Part shown: positions 54,810-63,403 of the stretch, one piece after another
Numbering within the stretch: position 1 is the first letter of the stretch
Layout of the letters: each line of letters begins with the position of its first letter
From: CAYVFC01 sp964450715
GTDB lineage: Bacteria > Myxococcota_A > Polyangia > Polyangiales > JAFGIB01
Reading direction: 5' to 3'
Assembly: GCA_964450715.1 (NCBI GenBank)
Contig: CAYVFC010000026.1
Coordinates: forward strand, 1-64,000
Length of the DNA: 64,000 nucleotides
Translations under genes and position numbers: made by a program
Notes under the pieces: generated by a model
What the model was told of the DNA's origin: nothing
The model's database searches: none
The model's input: the letters and a program-made list of their open reading frames with translations, nothing else

Positions 54810-57800
54810 ATGCGCCACCTGGTCTGGACCGTCGTCGCCTGTGTTTGCTTCGTGAATTGCGTGGAGCCGTTCGCTCCCGCGCCATCCGCCAGTGCGCGCG
54901 AGCAGGCGCCGCCCGAGATCCGCTTTCGGACGGATGGCGGAGCGCGGAAGGCGGCGCCCATATCGCTGACCGCCTCGGACGGTACCGGGCTGGAGCTGGT
55001 CTCCCTCGAAGCACGAACCGTAATCGAGGATCCCCTCGCCTTCACCGAGCTACACCTCTGGTTTCGCAATCCCGAGAAGCGGCGACGGGAAGGGCGTTTC
55101 GAGATCAACCTGCCGCCCACGGCCGCCATCTCCCGGTTTGCCATGAAGATGGGCGAGCACTTCACCGAGGGCGAGGTGGTCGAGCGCCAGAAGGCGCGCG
55201 TGGCCTACGAGGAGGCGTTGCACGGCCGGCGCGACCCGGCGCTTTTGGAGAAGAAGAGCGGCAATCAGTTCCGCGCGCGCGTCTTCCCCATCGAGGCCGA
55301 GGAGGTCAAGCAGCTGATCGTTTCGTATTCCGAGCAGCTCATCGACGTCCGGCGTCCCTACCGGCTCTACCTGGCCGGGTTGCCTAGGCTGGGCGAGCTC
55401 CGGGTCGAGGTGTCGGTGGTCGAGGCCGAGAGCGGCGAGAGGGGTACGGCGCTTGAGCGAGCGAAAGGGGCCGTTCGCCAGGCGACGCTCGTCAAGCAGC
55501 GCTTTACGCCGCCGGGAGACGTCGAGGTGCGGACCGGTCTTCGTTTACCCCAAATAGCCGCCCGTCATGGTGATCTGGTCGTCGCTCGCGTCGCACCCGA
55601 GATCGCCGCAAAGCCCTCTCCGCTAAACCGGCTCACCGTCCTATTCGACACCAGCTTCTCCAGCGCCGACGGTTTCCGCTCGCGCGTATCCCGGCTCTCG
55701 AAAGTTATCGCGGCGCTGGACGGTGCCGGTAAGGGCGAGCTTCCCTTGCGCGTGGTAGCGTTCGACCAGGAGATCGAAACCATCTTCGAGGGAAGGACCG
55801 GGGATTTCAGCCGCCAGAGCGAGGAGCGGTTGAACGCGCGCATGGCGCTCGGGGCGACCGATCTTTCCGCGGCGTTGAAGTGGGTGAGCGAGAACGGTGA
55901 CGGGAGCGACCGGATCTTGCTTTTCAGCGACGGCATAGCGACCGCTGGAGAGGACGAGCGTTCCCAGCTGCGGGCGGCGGTCGTCGCGCTCGGCGCGGTG
56001 GGGGTCGAGCGGCTGGACGCGGTGGTGGACGGGAGCGCCCTGGACGAGGAGCTGCTGCGCGCGCTGGTCGGGGCAGGGCTGAAGCAGAACGGCATCCTGC
56101 TACGGGCGGACGCCAAGCGGGACGAGATCGCGCGGCGGCTCACCCGCGACACCGGCGTTACGGTGAAGGCTGAGGTGCCCGGCGCCAAATGGGTCTGGCC
56201 CCACACTCTCGCCGGCGTGCAACCCGGAGATCAGCGCCTGGTTTTCGCCAGGCTTGAAAAGGGTGTTTCGGTAACCGTGCGGTTGAACGGAGAACGTCCG
56301 GTTCGCCTGCAGGTCAGGCCGGTGCAGGGGGAGCTTCTGGAACGCGAGTGGGCGCGCGCCAAGATCGCCTATCTCGAGCAGAAGAGCGCGGCGTTGCCCG
56401 TTAGCGATCGAGATGCCGCGCGGCGGATACGCGACAAGATGGTCTCGCTCTCCATCGAAAACCGGGTGCTGATCGACGAGACCGCGCTGGTCGTGCTGGA
56501 GACCGAGTGGGACTACCGTAGGTTCGGCTTCGACCGGCGCGCGCTCGCCGATATCCTGGTCGTCGAAAATGGAGAGCTGGCGACGGTACAGGGCGCGCAG
56601 CGGGCAAAGGACCGGCTGTTTCACGAGCCGTGGCTGGAGGAAGAGGCGGAACGGGGTCGCGGGCGCTCGGGAACCGTCGCGGGCGCGACACGCCCCGGTT
56701 CGGAAGGAGCTGGAACTCCGATACGCAGGTTCGGCGTCAAAGGCCCGAGCGAAGGCGAGGAGGCGTTCATGGCTAGAAAGTCTTCCTCGTCGAGCGGAGT
56801 GGTGGCGCGAGCCCCGGGAAGCTGGCAAACGCCGAGCTCTCCTTTTGGGCGTGACAGCGCGCTCGGTCGCGATCCCATGTCCGCGCTCGGCGCGCTGACG
56901 GGCGACAGTATAGGAGTGAGCCTCGGCCTCGGGGGGCTGGGCATGAGAGGCACCGGTCGCGGCAGTGGCGGCAGAGGGGAGGGTACCGTGGGGCGGATGG
57001 AGTTAGATGCGAGCGCGGGGGCGGCCGGGGAGGTGGCGCCGGGGAGAGCGGCCGAGTCCGGAACCGTCGGGTCGCCGGGTCGGGGCCGCGGTTCTGCCGG
57101 TGACGCGTTCGCGCTTCGGCGACGGGCTTCCCGCGTGCCCCGGGTACGACCCGCCCGGGTCGACGTCCGAGGTTCGCTTTCTAAAGAGGTTATCCGCCGT
57201 GTTATCCGACGCCACCTCAACGAGGTCCGCTACTGCTACGAGCTGGAGCTGATTCAGCGTCCGGATGTACGGGGACGGGTGGCGGTCAAGTTCATGATAG
57301 CGCCGACCGGAAAGGTCCGGTCCGCGGCCGTAGTCGGCGATAACCTGGGCAGCTACCGCATGGAACGATGCCTGCTCGAAGCGGTGCAGCGCTGGCAATT
57401 CCCCTCGGTGCCAGACGGCGGCTTTGCGGTGATTACCTATCCCTTCCTGTTCGAGCCGCGTACGGACGCAACCGCGGAGCCGAGGCGGCTGTCGGCGACC
57501 GCGGCGGCACGCCCGCAAGCCGGAAGCACCGCTCCCCGTACGCCGGCCGCACCCCGGGAGAGCGATGCGGGTAACCCCCGGTTGCCGGTATGGCTGAGCG
57601 AGTGGAAGAAGCGTCCCCCGACCGAGCTCGAGGATTATTTGGAGGGAAGGATCGTTCGGATAAAGAGATTAATCGACGAAGGAGAAGCCGATAAGGCGCT
57701 AGAAGAGGCCCGGGCCTGGATCGCGAAAGCCCCCGGCGAGGTCATGGCGCTCATCGGGCTGGGCGAGGCGGCCGAGGCAACGAAAGAGTTACGGCTGGCC

Positions 57801-58556
57801 GCCCGCGCCTACGGCTCGCTCGTCGACAGGTTCCCCTCGCGCGCGGACATGCGGCGCGCCGCGGGCCAGCGGCTGGAGAAGCTCGGCGCGGTCGGAAACG
57901 CTCTGGCCATCGACACCTTCGAGCGCGCGGTCGCGCAGCGACCCGACCATCCGTCGAGCCACCGCCTGCTCGCCTTTGCGCTTCTCCGGGATGACCGTCC
58001 GGAGCAGGCCTTCGATGCACTGGTAAAGGGCTACCGGCACTCCTATCCCGGAGGCCGGTTCGAGGGTGTCCGCGACATCCTGGCCCAGGACCTCGGCATC
58101 GTAGCCGCGGTCTGGCGGCACCGGCGTCCGGAGCACGAAAAACGGATAGGGCAAGGGCTCGCGCGTCTGGGCGTCTCGGCCGCGAACAAGGCCTCGCTCC
58201 GGATGATCCTTTACTGGGAGAGCGACGCGAGCGATATCGATCTGCACGTTTATGATAAACGGCGGGAACACGCGTTCTACTCGCAGCGAACGCTCTCCAC
58301 GGGCGGCAAGCTGCTCGCCGACGTGACCAATGGGTACGGTCCGGAGTGCTTCGCCATCCAGGGGCGTGGCCGCGGCTTCCCCTACACGCTCTTCGCCCAC
58401 TACTACTCGCAGGGGCCTATGGGGCACAGCATGGGCAAGCTCCAGATCGTCGCCCACGACGGGGCCGGACGCGTCGCCTTCGAGGAGAGGCCTTTCGCGG
58501 TCATGAAGAACGACGCCCAGGTGCCGCTGGGCAGGCTGGAGCGTTCGCTGCTTTGA
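54810..58556 (+). CDS. Multidomain VIT/VWA/AgmX/TPR/DUF2135 surface protein
   Basis: Protein of 1248 residues with signal MRHLVWTVVACVCFVNC (lipobox FVNC). Order: VIT domain about 60-210 (FTELHLWFRNPEKRRREGRF, AISRFAMKMGEHFTEGEVVE), VWA about 265-420 (LTVLFDTSFSSAD, RILLFSDGIATAG; MIDAS reads DxSFSS), a linker rich in Gly/Arg/Ser, an AgmX/PglI-type TonB-like domain about 790-890 (SKEVIRRVIRRHLNEVRYCY, GRVAVKFMIAPTGKV, VQRWQFPSVPDGG), TPR-like helices about 950-1110 (AYGSLVDRFPSRADMRRAAG), and a C-terminal DUF2135 domain (WESDASDIDLHVYDK). Such a set is a protein-interaction hub in the envelope. Confidence 0.82.
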   Translation: MRHLVWTVVACVCFVNCVEPFAPAPSASAREQAPPEIRFRTDGGARKAAPISLTASDGTGLELVSLEARTVIEDPLAFTELHLWFRNPEKRRREGRFEINLPPTAAISRFAMKMGEHFTEGEVVERQKARVAYEEALHGRRDPALLEKKSGNQFRARVFPIEAEEVKQLIVSYSEQLIDVRRPYRLYLAGLPRLGELRVEVSVVEAESGERGTALERAKGAVRQATLVKQRFTPPGDVEVRTGLRLPQIAARHGDLVVARVAPEIAAKPSPLNRLTVLFDTSFSSADGFRSRVSRLSKVIAALDGAGKGELPLRVVAFDQEIETIFEGRTGDFSRQSEERLNARMALGATDLSAALKWVSENGDGSDRILLFSDGIATAGEDERSQLRAAVVALGAVGVERLDAVVDGSALDEELLRALVGAGLKQNGILLRADAKRDEIARRLTRDTGVTVKAEVPGAKWVWPHTLAGVQPGDQRLVFARLEKGVSVTVRLNGERPVRLQVRPVQGELLEREWARAKIAYLEQKSAALPVSDRDAARRIRDKMVSLSIENRVLIDETALVVLETEWDYRRFGFDRRALADILVVENGELATVQGAQRAKDRLFHEPWLEEEAERGRGRSGTVAGATRPGSEGAGTPIRRFGVKGPSEGEEAFMARKSSSSSGVVARAPGSWQTPSSPFGRDSALGRDPMSALGALTGDSIGVSLGLGGLGMRGTGRGSGGRGEGTVGRMELDASAGAAGEVAPGRAAESGTVGSPGRGRGSAGDAFALRRRASRVPRVRPARVDVRGSLSKEVIRRVIRRHLNEVRYCYELELIQRPDVRGRVAVKFMIAPTGKVRSAAVVGDNLGSYRMERCLLEAVQRWQFPSVPDGGFAVITYPFLFEPRTDATAEPRRLSATAAARPQAGSTAPRTPAAPRESDAGNPRLPVWLSEWKKRPPTELEDYLEGRIVRIKRLIDEGEADKALEEARAWIAKAPGEVMALIGLGEAAEATKELRLAARAYGSLVDRFPSRADMRRAAGQRLEKLGAVGNALAIDTFERAVAQRPDHPSSHRLLAFALLRDDRPEQAFDALVKGYRHSYPGGRFEGVRDILAQDLGIVAAVWRHRRPEHEKRIGQGLARLGVSAANKASLRMILYWESDASDIDLHVYDKRREHAFYSQRTLSTGGKLLADVTNGYGPECFAIQGRGRGFPYTLFAHYYSQGPMGHSMGKLQIVAHDGAGRVAFEERPFAVMKNDAQVPLGRLERSLL

Positions 58557-58659
58557 TGCGCGCGCTCTCTCCGCGGTCTCGGTTTTCCATCATGGATAGT
58601 ATCGATCGGTCGTTCTGAGACCTTGACGGTCACGCGTTCGAACCGCGTAACGCCTTACC

Positions 58660-60144
58660 TCATTCGATGATAGCGAAGTCGGCTGGATCCGTAGCCACCT
58701 GGGTTATCAGCGTGTGCCTCGTTGAAACTGTTGTGACGTTGGCGAAAATCTGAATACCGGTGGGATCGGAGGCACGTGTATAGAGCCGTCCGGTCTGGTC
58801 GAACAGCACCTTTCGGGGAAAGAAGCCGGCGTCCAGCGTATTTATCGGCACGCTGGACGGAGCCAGCGACGACGGGCCCGTGTAGATCAAGACCCCGTCG
58901 CTGCTTGTCGTGATTGCTAGCATGTCGTTCAACACGGCAATCCCCCAAGCGTCGGTGCTCGGCAGCGTAACGGCAACATCGGCGGCCCTTACAGAAGAAA
59001 TGCTGGCGGCGTTGCGCCAGATGCGCAATTGTGCGTCACCACCAGCCCTGCCTTGGCAGGTCACGTAGAGATCATCGGCGTGCAGTGTCATGGCCCAACT
59101 GTTGCAATCGGTGTCGAGATCGAGGTCCGGGGTGAGAGTTCCACTGCCCGCAAGAGGGTCGTTGTACATCACAACCCCGCCGCCGCTGATCTGACCGGCA
59201 AACACCCTCTCGTTGCCGGCGGTTATCGCGAAACCGATGAGTTGCTGGTAGGCGTGCGAAACGATCGGACCGGCAACGGTCGCATTACCGAGTGTCGACG
59301 CGTTCGGGTAGCTGCGGAACACATCATTATCCGAGCGGGATAACCACAGTGTTCCATCGGAGCCGGCGAACATCTTCGGACGCCCGAGAGTCGAAAACGC
59401 GCTGACCTCACTCGCGGCAATACCCGCGTCCCTCAACGCTCCGTCAGCAATGTTGGCTGCGTCTTGATAGAGAGCGATAGGGAACGAGGCATCGGTCGAG
59501 GCCACCGCAAGCGTGTCGCCCAAAACCACGACGCCGACCGCCTCGGTGATATCTCCCAAGACGACGTCGGCGGACGCTGGATCGGCGCTAGCTGCGAGAG
59601 TGTCTGCATTGTCTAGGATCTGAACGCCGTTGCTATCGACGTTGGCAATGACCAGTCGGGGCGCCAATGGGCTGCTACTGCCGCCGCTGCCACCGCTGCC
59701 ACCGCTGCCACCGGTGCCACCGGTGCCACCGCTGCCACCGGTGCCACCGGTGCCACCGCTGCCACCGCTGCCACCGCTGCCACCGGTGCCACCGGTGCCA
59801 CCGGTGCCACCGCTGCCTCCAGCGCCTCCTGCACCACCTGCGCCACCGCTTCCTCCGTCGCCACCGGCGCCCGCTTCGCTCGTGCCTGCCGCGCCTCCGT
59901 CAACTGCACCTGCACCTCCATCACCACCCGCAGCCGAGGCACCCGCTCCGCTCGTGCCTCCTGTCCCCCCATCCGTGTTTCCTGCGGCACCCGCTGCTCC
60001 GCCCGTGCCGCTACCGCCCGAAGCTGAATCGCCCGCTACACCTCCGTCCTCTGAGGTAGAACCTTTGCCGTTCTTAGCCGAATCGCAAGCCGCGAACAGC
60101 AAACCCGAAAGTAATAGCGCCAGTAAGGTCGAATTCGAATTAAT
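58660..60144 (-). CDS. Gly-rich lipoprotein with beta-propeller-like domain; ATT start suspected
   Basis: Frame of 494 residues if it begins at ATT 60144. The first usual start (TTG 60102) would give only MLFAAC, destroying the signal peptide, whereas ATT gives INSNSTLLALLLSGLLFAAC, a proper lipoprotein signal, and is preceded by AAGGGGG at 7 bp. ATT starts are rare but known (infC). After the lipobox is a long (GGSGGTGG)n linker coded by tandem repeats near 59679-59820, then about 320 residues of beta strands with Asp turns (NVDSNGVQILDNADTLA, DGTLWLSRSDNDVF, FPRKVLFDQTGRLYTRAS) resembling a beta-propeller or SMP-30/NHL-like lipoprotein. Function unknown. Confidence 0.7.
   Translation of the reverse strand: MNSNSTLLALLLSGLLFAACDSAKNGKGSTSEDGGVAGDSASGGSGTGGAAGAAGNTDGGTGGTSGAGASAAGGDGGAGAVDGGAAGTSEAGAGGDGGSGGAGGAGGAGGSGGTGGTGGTGGSGGSGGSGGTGGTGGSGGTGGTGGSGGSGGSGGSSSPLAPRLVIANVDSNGVQILDNADTLAASADPASADVVLGDITEAVGVVVLGDTLAVASTDASFPIALYQDAANIADGALRDAGIAASEVSAFSTLGRPKMFAGSDGTLWLSRSDNDVFRSYPNASTLGNATVAGPIVSHAYQQLIGFAITAGNERVFAGQISGGGVVMYNDPLAGSGTLTPDLDLDTDCNSWAMTLHADDLYVTCQGRAGGDAQLRIWRNAASISSVRAADVAVTLPSTDAWGIAVLNDMLAITTSSDGVLIYTGPSSLAPSSVPINTLDAGFFPRKVLFDQTGRLYTRASDPTGIQIFANVTTVSTRHTLITQVATDPADFAIIE
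59679..59820. repeat. Tandem GGSGGT coding repeat
   Basis: Imperfect tandem units of GCCACCGCT / GCCACCGGT (9 bp) encode Gly-Gly-Ser/Thr on the minus strand in the linker of the lipoprotein. Length change in steps of 9 bp keeps the frame. Confidence 0.75.
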
Positions 60145-60299
60145 TGGCGCCCCCTTCCCGCTGCGGAACAGCTCGGTGGAATGTCAGAGTCCCTAATAGT
60201 CTAATAGTATCTCTTTTGTGCTCTTGCGGTCCACCGGTCGCGGTGCCTTTGGTAAGGCCGCGCGCCGGGCAACCACCCTGTCCTGGTACGGCTGCTTCC

Positions 60300-60530
60300 G
60301 TGGTGGAGATCTGCGGGTGCAATCCGAAGGTGGGACGCAGCGGCGTTCACGGGTTGCTCAAGGGACGGGTGGCGCTGAAGGATCTGAAACCGTTCCGCGA
60401 GGCCAAGTCGGGCTCCTTGGTCGTGTGCGAAAACAAGAAAACTTTCAAACCGGGTACCGCGGGCGTCGTCCACCGCTTCATTCACCGCGTCTGTCTTCGT
60501 AACAACGACCCCAAGCTATGCAAGCCGTAG
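60300..60530 (+). pseudogene. Possible gene fragment, unknown family
   Basis: From GTG 60300 an open frame of 76 residues (VVEICGCNPKVGRSGVHGLL ... NDPKLCKP) uses mostly G/C in third codon positions, as expected for coding sequence here. There is no clear SD and the frame extends upstream into non-coding-like sequence. It may be the 3' end of a broken gene. No family recognised. Confidence 0.3.
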
Positions 60531-60617
60531 AACTGAGCGCCCCCTATCTTTCTCGCCGACTGTCTCGGATTCCCATCGCCGGAAGCGCCTGTTATCATCC
60601 GCGCGAGGGCAAAGGAC

Positions 60618-62360
60618 ATGAGGGGAAGCGTTGCGCTGTTAACCGTATTGGTAGTGGTTTGCTGGTCGCCGGCCTGCTCGGATTCGGACGGGGCTGGCGG
60701 CGACGCCGGGGGCGCCGCCGTCGGCATTGGCTCTGGCGGCGATAGCGGACAGAGCGGCCAGAACGGCGCGGGAAGCGGCGCGGGAAGAGGCGCCAGCGGC
60801 GGAAGCGAGCCCGACGGGACAGACTCGGGGACGGCCGGGAGCGAGGGCGGCGGCTCGGGCGAGGCCGGCGCTTCGGGGGCGGGCGCGGATGGCTCTACCG
60901 CGGGCGACGGTCCGGATGGCGGTTTGGACGGCGGATCGGCCGGCGGGTCGGGCGACGCCGGGCGTCCGGAAGCGCTCTGCGACCTTCCGGTGCAGCTCTA
61001 TGACGTGTCGAGCCCGACCACCACGGTGGGGGAGGGGACGCCGGAGAGCTGTACGGCCGAGAAGCTCCAGCAGGCGGCCGATGTCGGGGGAACCATCGTA
61101 TTCGATTGCGGGGCGGCGCCGGTCACCATTACGGTTTCGTCTACCATCGTCTTCACGGCGGAAACCGTGCTGGATGGCGGGGGGCTGGTGACGCTCAGCG
61201 GCGGCGGCACCTCTCGCATTCTCTATCTCGACTCCGGCTATGACCAGACGACCCCGCGGTTGGCCGTACAGAGGCTGACCTTTCGGGACGGCAGCAGCCC
61301 GGCGGGCGGGGACGACACGGCGCAGGGGGGTGGTGCAATCTACCGGGACGGCGGAAGCCTGACGGTGATCGACTGCGACTTCATCGACAACCGGGCGCCC
61401 TCGCCAGGACAGGATATCGCGGGAGGGGCCATCTATGCCTTCGGAGGCGGCGAGACCGTGATCGTCGGCTCGAGCTTTAGCGGAAACCAGGCCAGCAACG
61501 GCGGGGCGGTGGGAAGCCTGAACGGGGATCTGACCCTGGTTAACTGCGTGTTCACGGACAACGCTGCTACCGGTACAGAGGGCAACCCGGGCAACGGCGG
61601 CTGCGGAGGGGCCATCTACCAGGACGGGGCGGACGAGCTGAGCACGCTCTGCGGGGTCACCATCCGCGACAATCGGGCCGGCGCCATCGGAGGAGGCTAC
61701 TTCCGGGTTTCAAACGATCTATCCGGAACCATGACCGTGGAGCGGACCGCGGTGGACGCCAACCAGGTGACGGCGACCGATTCGGGTAACGCCGGGGGGC
61801 TCTACCTGCAGGGGCTGGATCTGACCATCACCAGCAGCACCATCTCCCGCAACCAGGCCTTTTACAACGGCGGGATCTGGATCCACTCGAGCCAGGCCGA
61901 TCTTACCAACCTGACCATTGCCGAGAACGCTGCCTTTGGCAGCAACGGGGGCGGGATCTGGCTCAGCAACAGCCCCACCGGCACGCTGCTCAACTGCACC
62001 ATCGCCAACAATCACTCCACCGCCACCGACCAGATCGCAGGGGCCATCTTCGGCGCCGGGTTGTCGCTGCGCAACACCTTGGTTTCGGGCAACACCGCCA
62101 TGTGGGTTCCCGGCTGCAACGAGACGCATCCCGACCTGGGAGGCAACCTGCAGTGGCCCGACGGCGCCCTGTGCACCGATTCCATCACCGTGCTCGACCC
62201 GGAGCTCGGGGCGCTCGGCGACAACGGCGGCCCGACCGAGACCATGCTCCCCGGCCCGTCGAGCCCCGCGCTTTCGCGGGGCAGCGACTGCCCGCCGACC
62301 GATCAGCGAGGAGTGGCGCGAGCTACCCCCTGTACCGCGGGAGCCGTCGAGGTGCCCTAA
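60618..62360 (+). CDS. Secreted right-handed beta-helix lipoprotein (choice-of-anchor type)
   Basis: Protein of 580 residues, lipobox SPAC in MRGSVALLTVLVVVCWSPAC, followed by a Gly/Ser/Ala-rich linker (about 20-115). The rest is parallel beta-helix: GTIVFDCGAAPVTITVSSTI, FTAETVLDGGGLVTLSGGG, then many turns of the type GGAIYRDGGSLTVIDCDFIDN, GGAVGSLNGDLTLVNCVFTDN and GGLYLQGLDLTITSSTISRN. It ends with a choice-of-anchor tail (LGDNGGPTETMLPGPSSPA). Similar to the truncated gene at 35440-37182. Such helices bind or cut polysaccharide, but no catalytic residues are evident. Confidence 0.82.
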   Translation: MRGSVALLTVLVVVCWSPACSDSDGAGGDAGGAAVGIGSGGDSGQSGQNGAGSGAGRGASGGSEPDGTDSGTAGSEGGGSGEAGASGAGADGSTAGDGPDGGLDGGSAGGSGDAGRPEALCDLPVQLYDVSSPTTTVGEGTPESCTAEKLQQAADVGGTIVFDCGAAPVTITVSSTIVFTAETVLDGGGLVTLSGGGTSRILYLDSGYDQTTPRLAVQRLTFRDGSSPAGGDDTAQGGGAIYRDGGSLTVIDCDFIDNRAPSPGQDIAGGAIYAFGGGETVIVGSSFSGNQASNGGAVGSLNGDLTLVNCVFTDNAATGTEGNPGNGGCGGAIYQDGADELSTLCGVTIRDNRAGAIGGGYFRVSNDLSGTMTVERTAVDANQVTATDSGNAGGLYLQGLDLTITSSTISRNQAFYNGGIWIHSSQADLTNLTIAENAAFGSNGGGIWLSNSPTGTLLNCTIANNHSTATDQIAGAIFGAGLSLRNTLVSGNTAMWVPGCNETHPDLGGNLQWPDGALCTDSITVLDPELGALGDNGGPTETMLPGPSSPALSRGSDCPPTDQRGVARATPCTAGAVEVP

Positions 62361-62370
62361 CCTTACCGTG

Positions 62371-63345
62371 TCAGGCGTGCTGTTCGATAAAGCGCAGGAT
62401 GGAGGGCCAGACCTCGGTCTCGGCACGCCTGCCGATGATGAGATCGAAGTGGCCGTACTCGTGGTAGGAGCCGAACTCGGATCCCACGCAGAGGACCTCC
62501 TTCTCGGCGGCGTTCGTCAGCCGGCGGGCGGTCTCCCGCACGGCCTCGACCGGGCACTGGGCGTCGCGGCTGCCCGCGATCAGGCAGATGGGTAGCCGGA
62601 AGGCATCGGCCCGTTCCAGGTAACGGATGGCGCCGCCCTTGCGGGAGAAGCCGCCCGGTTTAAAGGTGGTGGCCAGATCGTCGAGCAGGCGAAAGGGGAT
62701 GATACCGAAGCCGTTGGCGAGCAGGTCGCGGGTGATGGCGCGCTCGAGATTGAAGCGCCACATGTTCATCTTTTCGGCCGGCAAAATCGGGCCATACCCG
62801 GCCGAGAGCCCGTTCAGCCGCGCGAGCAGCCCGAAGGGGAGATAGGTCAGCCAGTTTCCCGCCAGCCAGCGCATCCGTAGCGTTTCGCGGTGGACGTTAT
62901 GCCCCGGCGTGAGGTCCAAGGCGGAGCCGACGGTGACCAGGCTCTGTACCGGCGCGTCGGGGTTTTCGATGCCGTAGAACATCATCAGGATTCCGCCCAT
63001 GCTGTGGCCGATCCAGTGCAGGCGTTCCTGTCCACTGTCGCCGCGCACAGCTTCGATGATGGCGGGTAGATCCTGCTCGAGGTAGTCGTCGATGCCCCAG
63101 GGACCGGGCGGTCGCTGCGAACGGCCGGCCCCGCGCAGCTCGGGCAGGTAGCAGTCGAAGCCGGCCTTCGAAAGGTACAGGGCGAGGGAACGACCCGGGT
63201 AGTCCAGCGCCAGGCTCTTCGATCCCAGCCCGTGTTGCAGGACCACCGCGCCCCGGGCCGGTTCGGCCGCGGTCGGGAAGCGGCGGATCCAGAGCGAGAT
63301 TCCGTCCGAGGTCAGGCAGGCGAAGTTGTTGTCGGGATTGCGCAT
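62371..63345 (-). CDS. Alpha/beta hydrolase
   Basis: Protein of 324 residues without a signal peptide. GAVVLQHGLGSKSLALDYPG (oxyanion strand with HG), CYLPELRGAGRSQRP, nucleophile elbow WIGHSMGGILMMFY (GHSMGG), LPICLIAGSRDAQCP (acid Asp) and YGHFDLIIGRRA (His). The lid region is rich in Leu/Arg. Resembles lipase/esterase-like relatives that act on esters or acyl groups. Convergent with the beta-helix gene at 60618. Substrate unknown. Confidence 0.85.
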   Translation of the reverse strand: MRNPDNNFACLTSDGISLWIRRFPTAAEPARGAVVLQHGLGSKSLALDYPGRSLALYLSKAGFDCYLPELRGAGRSQRPPGPWGIDDYLEQDLPAIIEAVRGDSGQERLHWIGHSMGGILMMFYGIENPDAPVQSLVTVGSALDLTPGHNVHRETLRMRWLAGNWLTYLPFGLLARLNGLSAGYGPILPAEKMNMWRFNLERAITRDLLANGFGIIPFRLLDDLATTFKPGGFSRKGGAIRYLERADAFRLPICLIAGSRDAQCPVEAVRETARRLTNAAEKEVLCVGSEFGSYHEYGHFDLIIGRRAETEVWPSILRFIEQHA

Positions 63346-63403
63346 ACCGGAGGGGGCTCTACCAGAGAATGCCCGCCGGGCAAACCGCCCCCGGCAAGTG
63401 CGT

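Noticed and set aside
58557..58659. Possible tRNA remnant (GTTCGAACC)
   Set aside because: Only a T-loop-like box; no cloverleaf arms around it.
60144..60299. Upstream extension of the fragment at 60300
   Set aside because: This part overlaps the 5' leader of the opposite gene and has no coding character.
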